NCBI RefSeq assembly: GCF_947507565.1 | Contig: NC_089191.1 | Location: 620,001-684,000 of the forward strand | Direction: 5' to 3' | DNA from: Oscarella lobularis | Taxonomy: Eukaryota > Porifera > Homoscleromorpha > Homosclerophorida > Oscarellidae | DNA: 64,000 bases | Part shown: positions 56,286 to 64,000 of the stretch, piece after piece | Layout of the letters: the number at the start of each line of letters is the position of its first letter | How positions within the stretch are numbered: the stretch's first letter is position 1 | Position numbers and translations under genes: made by a program | The notes under the pieces: generated by a model | What the model was told of the DNA's origin: nothing | Database searches by the model: none | The model's input: the letters and a program-made list of their open reading frames with translations, nothing else

Positions 56286-57569
56286 ATGTTGATAATCTCT
56301 TTCGCCGTCTTGAAAGCCGTCGCAGGGAATCCGATAGGACCGTCGTCTACGGAATTCTCCTATGGGCGATACGTTTTTGGAGAAAATTTTGCTTACCTAC
56401 CGTCAAATATTTCGTGCTCATACGAAAATGATCACGAATGCCCGCTTCCGATGAAGTGCGAAGCGCCTAGTTGCGTGTGTTGCAAGGAGTCGGCGAGTGC
56501 TACGAGGAACGAGACGCTTCTTTGCGACTTACGCTCAATTCATGACGGCATTTCAAAGTGCGCTGCAATAGAGAACTGCGACGACACACCTCGTGGTCTC
56601 GCTATCAAGGCGGACAGAGCCTGCTTAGAGAATGAGACCTGCCGTATTGAGCGACTGTGGAATAAAAACGACGATTGGAAAAGAGTGAAACTTCGCTGCG
56701 CGCCGAAAAACCTCATCCCCCCGAACACCACAACTGCTCCTCTATCGCCGGAAACGCCAGAGCCTCTTCCATGGGTTACCATTTGGGTATCTGTAGGAAT
56801 CTCGGTTGGTATTGTCATATCAGTCATAATATTGATTTGGAGATTGTTGTCCTTGCGGCGGCGGCGGCGGCGGCGGCGGTGGCGACGGCGTTTAGTCGAA
56901 AACATACAGGCAAACCTACATCCTAAACCCGTTCCATCACTCGATCAAAACGCCACGCAATTGAAGCGATTACCCCTTTCGCAATCAGCACTTGGCGGAC
57001 TTTGTCAACAGAAGAAGTCTAAATTACAGAATGCCTGTCGTGCCATTAGAGACTGCAACAGAAACGGAGGACTAAGACGTGACTGGAAAGAAATTGCTGA
57101 GGACGATTTGAAATATCCCCGGAATGAAATACTCTCAGTAGACAATGATAAGTCTATCAACCCGTTTGAGGTGATTGTCTTTGACTATTTGAGCCGAAGA
57201 CCAAGGAATCGAGCGGTGGAAGCCGTCATGCATCTACGCAATTCGGTGCAGACGAGATTCGAAGCAGATGAAGAAGGAAATTGCATTTTTCCGCTGACCG
57301 AAGTGATTCGCGAAATCGATCCTACGTTGAATCTAGCAATGAATGGGCAAGGTAAGATTATACATATCCAAGTAGCCCCCAATGCAAGCAGATATTGTGT
57401 AGTAGTACAAAATGGAAATGGAGTGTACAGAACTGACAGCGTGGACGGCAGCGTGGACGGCAGCCCTCGTCCAAGTCGTTCTCCTAGCCTGCGTTCGGAG
57501 CGCAACCCTCATTCAAGCCCAAGTTCTCTCAGCTCGAGTTCATCTCAAGTCTGGGAAACACCTGTATAG
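56286..57569 (+). CDS. Single-pass death-domain receptor 1, intronless
   Basis: 427 residues, one exon. Signal peptide (MLIISFAVLKAVAG). The ectodomain of ~145 residues has a CC-type module (C..CPLPMKC..CVCCKE..LLCDLRS..C) and NxT/S sequons. The TM segment is at ~165-185 (VTIWVSVGISVGIVISVIIL), followed by a long Arg run as stop-transfer. The cytoplasmic region has a death-domain-like fold at ~265-360 (DWKEIAEDDLKYPRNEI; INPFEVIVFDYLSRRPRN; AVEAVMHLRNS), with the conserved Trp and the R-N helix. A Ser-rich tail ends ETPV, a class I PDZ-ligand consensus. It is not a recognisable TNFR by Cys spacing. It may be an adaptor-coupled receptor. Confidence 0.78.
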   Translation: MLIISFAVLKAVAGNPIGPSSTEFSYGRYVFGENFAYLPSNISCSYENDHECPLPMKCEAPSCVCCKESASATRNETLLCDLRSIHDGISKCAAIENCDDTPRGLAIKADRACLENETCRIERLWNKNDDWKRVKLRCAPKNLIPPNTTTAPLSPETPEPLPWVTIWVSVGISVGIVISVIILIWRLLSLRRRRRRRRWRRRLVENIQANLHPKPVPSLDQNATQLKRLPLSQSALGGLCQQKKSKLQNACRAIRDCNRNGGLRRDWKEIAEDDLKYPRNEILSVDNDKSINPFEVIVFDYLSRRPRNRAVEAVMHLRNSVQTRFEADEEGNCIFPLTEVIREIDPTLNLAMNGQGKIIHIQVAPNASRYCVVVQNGNGVYRTDSVDGSVDGSPRPSRSPSLRSERNPHSSPSSLSSSSSQVWETPV

Positions 57570-58091
57570 ATTAAGCTGCAAGCTGCAAGCTGCTGTACAT
57601 AGAAAGCCAGCGCTGAAACAATATTTTATGGACTAAAAAAAGGCGGGACTGTTTTTTGACCGGGACTTCGCCGACCTGACCTCTAACGTCATTCCCTCCT
57701 CGCTCGGACGGCTCGTTGGCTGCGTCTCTCCTTGGTCGTCGCTCTCCATACGGTGAGTGGCGAATGCGTAGTTTATAACACCTGCACACCTCGCGTGCTC
57801 GCCTTCCTAAACGAGTTGCCGTTTCGATACGCAAACCGCGCGGGTGTTAGCGGCCGCACGTCGCCGCTGGCGCGACGCGCTCGTTGCAGCACGTGCCTCG
57901 ATATTCGCCGACCGCAATCGCGGATAGGGCGAAATAAACGCGCGAAACCCTTCTGTACGTAAAAGGTTTACGCCCATGATGCGGCTGACCTTACGAACTC
58001 GAATTATTTCGCAAGAGGACGACGACCTTTGTGGGAGGGGGAATACCCTTACTCGAGGTTATCTCTATGGGTGACGCCTACACAATTTTAG
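57570..58091. other. Intergenic between the two death-domain receptor genes
   Basis: 522 bp with no supported gene. GC-rich centre with a CACGTG at 57890-57895. The sequence TTTTAG directly before the next ATG could be an acceptor of a 5'-UTR intron. Confidence 0.5.
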
Positions 58092-59820
58092 ATGAAGTCG
58101 GTATTTGTTTGCGTTGCCGCTTGGTTGATTCTGAACGATGCAGCCGAAGTTGGGAAACAATATCGTCGACCTTCGCGAAATCCCTGCGATTATAGTGACG
58201 AGCAAAATATGACGACGCAGTGCGCCATCTATGAAAAGTGTGACTGGTCTAAGAAAGCGTGCACGTGCTGCAAAAAAATAAGAATAGATGATAAAATGTA
58301 CTGCGATGTCAACAGTTGGCGTGGGGATTTCGGTTGCAGTCCGTATCAATACACGGCGTTTAGTATGTGCAGGAAAAGGGTCATACCCTCGCTTGTGCCG
58401 ATACGGACTCCTGGCAGCTGTCAGAATGGAGGGACTTGCGTTCCTGACTTGGAAAAGTCTGGCCGAGTGTTTCGATTAAAATGCGTTTGTCCTCCCGGCT
58501 ATCAAGGAAAACGGTGCAAAACTACCGTTGCTCCTTCGGCTGATGTCGTGTCCGTCACTCCTTCAGATCTTGTGACGCCTCTGAAAACGACGGGGATTAC
58601 GATAGAAGAGACGTTAGGACCAAGTGAAACAGGCGTTCCCAGTTCTCAAAGCTTTACACGTCTTCCAGGCTCCATGAGTCTTCCAGGCTCCACAAGTCTT
58701 CCAGGCTCCCCAAGTCCTCCAGGCTCCACGAGTTCCCAAGGCTCATCAAGTCCTCGAGGCTCTACAACTTCCCAAGGCTCTACAGGTCCTCAGAGCTTCA
58801 CAAGTCCTCAAGGCTCTACAAGTCCTCAAGCCCCCATAAGTCCTCCTCAAGGCTCCACAAGTCCTCAAGGCTCCACAAGTTCTCAAGGCTCCACAAGTTC
58901 TCAAGGCTCAAGTTATGGAGCTCCTCGACATCCTCTTAGCACCGTTCCTTCAGGTGGCGTGGATTTGGAGTCAGAAGGCAGCGAAGGGAAAAAGCTGTAC
59001 ACCGGTTTACCAATTGGACTAGTCATGGTTGTCGTTGGCATTGTAGTCTGTCTGGGGATTTGGTGGCGTCGTAAGTCTAAGTCGGCGCAACCGCAAAGAC
59101 AAGGCAAGGTGCATCACTTTGAATGATATTTGAAATAATTCTTTTTGTTTAGAAACGTTTGAGACGGGCGTGGACAACAACGAGAATAGCATACAGAGCA
59201 ATAGTAGCGGTGAAGCTACACATGCGATTCCTGTACCCCACGATGAGATTGTGAACCTTGATCTAATGAAAACATCGCCTTCTCCCACTGCCTCATTCAC
59301 CAGTGAAGATTACCGGCCGAAGCCTGCGCCAATTGTCGGTCTGGAAGATGAAATCAAAAAGCCCCTCAAAGAGGCTCCAACCGCTCTAACTACACGTAGG
59401 AATGAGGTTGAACGGTGGACTCTCTATGATTCAATTGCTGATCGAAACACGCTAACCGAGTTCTGTCTCGTTCTCAACGCTCGAGCGACGTGGAAGGACA
59501 TTGTGAGCGATTGGGGGTTTAATGACGTAGTGAAAATCAACAATTTTGAGCTTTCTGCTCATAAGAGAGGATTTGACGCTGCCAAACAGTTTCTCAAAGC
59601 CTACCGCTACTCTTGCCACCGTGCAAGGAAGCTGTTTGGATATGTGCGTGGAAAACTGGTTGAAAAAGACGAAGATCATCTCGTTCAAGCGTTGGATAAA
59701 GTTAGAGTCTGGCAGGAGGAAAAAGGCTCTAACAGCTTTGATCCATTATCACCACAAATTGACTTTGTGTCAGTTACCATCAAAGAGCTATTGAGAGATA
59801 AAACAGAGACAACTTTTTAG
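58092..59820 (+). CDS. Single-pass EGF/death-domain receptor 2
   Basis: Two exons. The preferred model is 58092-59070 (donor GTC|GTAAGT) and 59153-59820, 548 residues. An alternative GC donor at 59103 (AAG|GCAAGG) has the same phase and adds 11 basic residues after the membrane segment. Layout: signal peptide; CxCCK module (C..CAIYEKC..CTCCKKI..YCDVNS..C) homologous in spacing to receptor 1 at 56286; one EGF domain (CQNGGTC..CVCPPGYQGKRC); a Ser/Thr/Pro/Gly repeat stalk; TM (GLPIGLVMVVVGIVVCLGIWW). A death-domain-like region follows (LTEFCLVLNARATWKDIVSDW; AAKQFLKAYR..CHRARKLFGYVR). It ends TETTF. Probably a signalling receptor; ligand unknown. Confidence 0.76.
58660..58915. repeat. Coding repeat, Ser/Gly/Thr-rich stalk
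   Basis: About a dozen ~18-bp units (GGCTCCACAAGTCCTCAA and variants) encode GSTSPQ-type hexapeptides in the ectodomain stalk, likely O-glycosylated and length-variable. Confidence 0.85.
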
Positions 59821-60040
59821 TCAATAGGACCATCAATTCACACAGGCGACGACTAACGTACTACAGTATAGGTGTGGTGGTTACAATATTTTTTATTCGC
59901 GCACAAGTTAATAATGTAGCAGTTTGTTTTCCCGACTGCGCATGTGCTTGCCTTTACGCCTCGCACGTGGCACAGGAACTCGAATCTCTTCGCCTTCGCG
60001 TTCGTATCGCCCGCCAGCGTCACCGAAAAAGGCTCCACGA

Positions 60041-63000
60041 ATGGCGACGACGTCGAGCGACGCCGCAACGGCTCGCCCGGCCTCGTCCCTACTACGCAAA
60101 AACGATCGTCGAAAAGTCGCCGTCACAAGCGTCACCGCGAGCGGACGCTTTTACGTGCTACTCGACACCGACGACGCATTCGCCGTCTCCGGCCTTCCGA
60201 AGCGCATATTCGCATCGATCGAAGCCGCCTCGTCGACGACGCCAGCGCCGCCGACAAAAGGAGACGTCTGCGCGGCGTTCTACGCCGAAACAAAGGAGTG
60301 GTATCGCGCCCGCGTCGTCGACGCCCGCCCCGCCGACGATCGTTTCGACGTCTTCTTCGTCGATTACGGCAACGCGGAGACGGTGCGAGCGCGCGACGTT
60401 CGCCCGCTCGACGAGCGTCTGCGTCGCGATATCGGCTTTCAAGCCGTGCAATGCGCGCTTATCGACTACGAGCCTCGGCGCGATCGACTCGCCGATTTTC
60501 GAGCCGCGTTGCAAGATAAGGAATTCGACGTTTTGGTTTATGACGTCAGAAATTTGGGCGATGACGTCGTCGTCGTCGACGTGAAATTGTCCGACGATGC
60601 TCTTGTAAAGGAATTGATACGTCGCGGCGTTTTGCAGCGAAAGCCGAAGGAGGGCTCGCTGTCGCCCGGGGCAACGTACGACGACGCTTACGTCTCAAGT
60701 GTCGTCAATCCGGGAAATTTCTGGATTCAATTTGATGCTGACAGACTGACGTCGATGTCGAATGACGTACAGCGTTTGGGAAAGACGGACATGATTGGCG
60801 ACGTTTTTCCGGGGCTCTACTGCTGCGCTAAATATTCGCTCGACAGCGCCTGGTATAGAGCTCGAGTCCTTTCAGTCAAAGAATCCAAAGCTGATGTCAT
60901 ATTTATTGACTTTGGTAACACGGAGACGGTTTCAATAGGAGAAATTCGTTCGATGAAGGAGATCCTGTACGACACTCCGGCTCTTGCTTCGAAATGCAGT
61001 CTGACTGACATTGAGACGTTTACATCCAATTCTAAATCCGTCTTTGAATCGCTTATCTTGGATATTCCACTTCGATGCAAGTGCATTCGTATCCATGACG
61101 ATGACGAAGCGGAAGTTGCTCTCATCGCACCTGGGGGCATCGACGTCGCCGACGCTCTCGTGGATAAAAAGGTCGCCACGCCTCGTAAACAAGTCGGTTA
61201 CCAAGGCGACATAACCGCGGAACTCGAACTGAATAAAGTCTATCCTCTCCTCATCGCTTACACTGAAAATCCTCTGAGTTTTTGGTGCCAACTCGCCGCG
61301 AATTCGTCTCGCATCGAAACCCTGTCAAGCGAACTCGAAGCCTACTACGGAACGGGAAAAGGAAAACCGGCGTCGATTTGTCGCGCGCGTCCCTGCGTCG
61401 CTCAATTCTCCGACGACGGCGCGTGGTATCGCGCTCGAATCGAATCGACGCAGCCACTTCGCGTACGCTACGTCGACTATGGCAACGCGGAAGTCGTTCC
61501 AAATCCGGAGCGTTGCGTGAGAGAAATCGAAGCGAAATTTCTCGCTCTACCAGCGCAGGCGTTTCGCTGCAGTCTCAGCGGCGACGACTCGTTAAAATCG
61601 AAGACAAAAGAATTCGAAAAATTAGTAACCGGAAATGACGTCACAGGAAAAATTCTCCGGAAATCGCCTGGAAAAGTCGTCACCGATCTCGTCGTCGTCG
61701 GCGGCGGTCAAGGCTCCGTCGCCGCGGCGCTTGCCGGCGGCGAAATCAACGACCCGAATTTGCCGAAAGACGACTACACGACCGTCGAAGTTGTCGCCAT
61801 GACAAAAGATTGGTTCTGGTGCCGCATTGTCGACCCTAACTCTAATGACGAAGTGACACAACTCGGCGAACAATTGAGTCGCTATTGCCGTTCGCCCGAC
61901 GCCGTCGCGCTGCCGATGCCGCCGCGCGTCGGCGCGACGTGCGCCGCCCAGTTCAGCGAAGACGACGAGTGGTATCGCGCGCGCGTCGAGTCGATACTTC
62001 TGAATCAGCGCTTTCGCGTGCGTTTTCTCGATTTCGGAAACTCGGAGGCGACGACCGGCGACAAATTAAAATCGCTGCCGTCGGACTTCTGTCGTCTTCC
62101 GGCGCAGTCGATCAAGTGCCGATTAGCTCAGTTTCCGGACGGTTTTCTAGACGACGCCGACATGAAGAAGTTCGAGGAAATAGTCTTGGATAAAGAAGTG
62201 CACGCGGCGCTGGTGACGCGGAGCAGCGACGGCGTTCATCTTCTCACCCTAATCGACACGTCGACATCCACGGATGTTGACATCGGAAAAGAAGTGAGTC
62301 GACGTCGTCTCGTGACGGAAATTGCAGACGCTCCCATTAGCGTCGGTGCGACCGTTCGAGTTTTCGTTGTGACGGCGAATTCGACGAATGAAATCTGGTG
62401 TCAAGTGACGGACGAGAGTTTTGCTGGACTAATGACGGACATAGCGGACTGCTACGCGTCGTCTTCCGCACTGGCGGAAACGAAATTGGATAGAGTTGCC
62501 AATGGGACGATTTGCTGTGCGAAATTCTCGGCTGATGATAGCTGGTATCGAGCCGAGGTGATTGGATCGGAGAGCGACGGCGGCGTTAACGTTCGCTACG
62601 TTGATTTCGGCAATACGGAAGTCGTTCGACGTGAAAACGTCCGCGCTTTGAAACGACGCTTCGCCGAGAAACCTCGCTCGGCTTTCTGCGCCGAATTGGT
62701 CGGCGCGAAGGAATCGAAGAACGTGAACTTGAATGAACTAGTTCGAAACAAGGATATGACGTGTACGGTGACGGCGATGAGAGGAAAGAAACCGGCGGTC
62801 ATTCTCGTCGATCCGACGACGGGAAAAAGTCTCGTTGACGAATTGGAATCGATTCGAAGAAAAAACGCTCCGCCGTCTCAGCCGCCGCAACCGCCGTCTC
62901 AGCCGCCGCAACCGCCGCAACCGCCAGCGCCGTCAATGACACCTGCTTATAAAGTCAATCCGTTTAAGATAGGTGACGTAATTTCGATTACGATTACCTA

Positions 63001-64000
63001 CGTTGAATCGTCGGGCGATTTTTGGATTCAGAGGAGTTCCAAGAACGTTGCTCAACTTCAGGAACACGTGCAGTTGTTCTACAAAAAGCTGACCGATCCG
63101 CGAGCCAACATCACCGCGCCGGAAGTCGACACGCCGGTCTGCGCGAAATCCGCCGCGGACGATACGTGGTATCGTGGGATCATCGTCGGAGCGAGCGGAA
63201 ACGAAGCGGAGATATTTTACGTGGACTACGGGAACAAAGAGACTTTGCAATTGAATCGACTCCGAAAACTGCACAAGGATTATAAAGCGTTACCAGCGTG
63301 CGTTCTACATTGTCGACTCGCCGGATTATCGACGGGAGCGTGGACGGATTCGGACGCCGAAGCCTTTGATGCGATCGCTGCCGATTACAACTACGAATTC
63401 AAAGCCGAGTGCAAAGCGTACGTCCGGGAAAGAAATCAATACGCCGTAGACTTGACGACGGTCGTTGGGAACGTGAATTTTAAGGCCGAATGGGAGAGAC
63501 GGCGCAAGAGTGCGTCCGGACCGTCGACAAGGCGCGAGGTTCCCGTGAGAACGACGGCGGCGACCTCGACGGAAAATTTGAAAATTTCAATGGCAACTCC
63601 GACGTGGAAGGCGGATGCGACTGAACTCATCTGCGTGGTCGGCGTTTTGCGCGTCAACCACATGTGGTGCCAATTTGTCAGGTCAACGGAATCGTTGCGC
63701 GCGCTCAGCGACGCGATAGCGCGCCACTGCGAAACGACGTTGACGTCCTTGCCGCTGGCGTCTCTCAAAGAGGGCGCGTTCTGCTTGTCGCGCTACGCCG
63801 ACGGCTGCTTCTATCGCGCGAGAATCAGGTCCGTCGATCGATCGACGAACAAAGTGACCGTACACTACGTCGACTTCGGTAACACGCAGGAGACGAACGC
63901 TGACGAATTGCGACCGATAACGCCGGACTTTTGCCGACTTCCGGCGACCGCGTTCGTGTGCAAACTGAGCGGAGTCGAACCAATCGACGGCAAGGAGTGG
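60041..64000 (+). CDS. Multi-Tudor domain protein (TDRD family), partial
   Basis: An uninterrupted frame of 1320 codons from ATG 60041 to the window edge, with no stop and no intron so far. Seven extended Tudor domains are visible from the repeated W-Y-R-A-R ... V-D-[YF]-G-N cores: VFFVDYGNAETV, VIFIDFGNTETV, VRYVDYGNAEVV, VRFLDFGNSEAT, VRYVDFGNTEVV, IFYVDYGNKETL and VHYVDFGNTQET. A Pro/Gln-rich linker sits between domains 5 and 6 near residue 950. Such proteins (TDRD1, TDRD6, TDRD15 type) bind symmetrically dimethylated arginines of PIWI proteins in germ granules and stem cells. The subfamily is not assigned because the C-terminus is missing. A CACGTG lies at 59964-59969. Confidence 0.92.
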   Translation, partial: MATTSSDAATARPASSLLRKNDRRKVAVTSVTASGRFYVLLDTDDAFAVSGLPKRIFASIEAASSTTPAPPTKGDVCAAFYAETKEWYRARVVDARPADDRFDVFFVDYGNAETVRARDVRPLDERLRRDIGFQAVQCALIDYEPRRDRLADFRAALQDKEFDVLVYDVRNLGDDVVVVDVKLSDDALVKELIRRGVLQRKPKEGSLSPGATYDDAYVSSVVNPGNFWIQFDADRLTSMSNDVQRLGKTDMIGDVFPGLYCCAKYSLDSAWYRARVLSVKESKADVIFIDFGNTETVSIGEIRSMKEILYDTPALASKCSLTDIETFTSNSKSVFESLILDIPLRCKCIRIHDDDEAEVALIAPGGIDVADALVDKKVATPRKQVGYQGDITAELELNKVYPLLIAYTENPLSFWCQLAANSSRIETLSSELEAYYGTGKGKPASICRARPCVAQFSDDGAWYRARIESTQPLRVRYVDYGNAEVVPNPERCVREIEAKFLALPAQAFRCSLSGDDSLKSKTKEFEKLVTGNDVTGKILRKSPGKVVTDLVVVGGGQGSVAAALAGGEINDPNLPKDDYTTVEVVAMTKDWFWCRIVDPNSNDEVTQLGEQLSRYCRSPDAVALPMPPRVGATCAAQFSEDDEWYRARVESILLNQRFRVRFLDFGNSEATTGDKLKSLPSDFCRLPAQSIKCRLAQFPDGFLDDADMKKFEEIVLDKEVHAALVTRSSDGVHLLTLIDTSTSTDVDIGKEVSRRRLVTEIADAPISVGATVRVFVVTANSTNEIWCQVTDESFAGLMTDIADCYASSSALAETKLDRVANGTICCAKFSADDSWYRAEVIGSESDGGVNVRYVDFGNTEVVRRENVRALKRRFAEKPRSAFCAELVGAKESKNVNLNELVRNKDMTCTVTAMRGKKPAVILVDPTTGKSLVDELESIRRKNAPPSQPPQPPSQPPQPPQPPAPSMTPAYKVNPFKIGDVISITITYVESSGDFWIQRSSKNVAQLQEHVQLFYKKLTDPRANITAPEVDTPVCAKSAADDTWYRGIIVGASGNEAEIFYVDYGNKETLQLNRLRKLHKDYKALPACVLHCRLAGLSTGAWTDSDAEAFDAIAADYNYEFKAECKAYVRERNQYAVDLTTVVGNVNFKAEWERRRKSASGPSTRREVPVRTTAATSTENLKISMATPTWKADATELICVVGVLRVNHMWCQFVRSTESLRALSDAIARHCETTLTSLPLASLKEGAFCLSRYADGCFYRARIRSVDRSTNKVTVHYVDFGNTQETNADELRPITPDFCRLPATAFVCKLSGVEPIDGKEW

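Noticed and set aside
57571-57962. Frames of 76-87 codons between the two death-domain receptors
   Set aside because: Arg-rich, with no family match, leader or splice context.

Overview
The window is animal nuclear DNA from a compact, gene-dense genome. It holds about 25 protein genes in 64 kb. Introns are mostly 45-100 bp, head-to-head gene pairs are common, and some start codons are only 54 bp apart. Recognisable genes include metazoan-type B9D2, RAB23, an espin-like protein, a seven-Tudor protein and death-domain membrane receptors. I infer an early-branching animal, most likely a sponge. The lineage is inference; the animal assignment is firm.

Layout. Bases 1-9180 are one tandem array of a 41-bp unit. 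It sits inside an intron of ALDH6A1, whose last eight exons follow (9214-10419, +). Next come mitochondrial NNT (-, one exon), IDH2 (+, 12 exons) and the mitochondrial helicase Twinkle (-, 15 exons). With ALDH6A1 this makes four adjacent genes for mitochondrial enzymes, and NNT and IDH2 share a promoter with four CACGTG boxes. A 1.2-kb inverted-repeat element with a 6-bp target duplication lies at 19390-20606. It is followed by a secreted aldo-keto reductase (-), an espin-like gene (-), a secreted Kelch protein broken by a 200-N gap (+), COPS5 (+), an FBXL12-like F-box gene (+), PPM1G (-), RAB23 (-), THOC1 (+) and B9D2 (-).

From 35873 to 48423 lies an array of four intronless paralogues for large multi-pass receptors, in the order short, long, long, short. 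The long forms add a beta-helix ectodomain. All four share a Cys-rich box, a polytopic core, a cytoplasmic G-[LI]-R-[DE]-x-LL motif and a C-terminus fitting [ST]-x-Met. I do not recognise a named family, and this is the best candidate for an undescribed system. NDUFS5-like (-), RPS7 (+), USP14 (+), a secreted thrombospondin-repeat/mucin-like protein (-) and BAG2 (-) follow. Two single-pass death-domain receptors (56286-57569 and 58092-59820) share a CxCCK ectodomain module and also end in PDZ-ligand-like tails. A multi-Tudor gene (60041 on) runs off the right edge.

Themes. Mitochondrial NADPH and mtDNA functions cluster on the left. Cilium and microvillus genes (RAB23, B9D2, espin-like) lie in the middle, and cell-surface receptors fill the right half. 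GC-AG introns are unusually frequent: six well supported, three of them in USP14 and two in RPS7. CACGTG palindromes lie close upstream of many start codons. Exon boundaries were placed by reading splice sites and keeping frame and family similarity; no alignment program was run.
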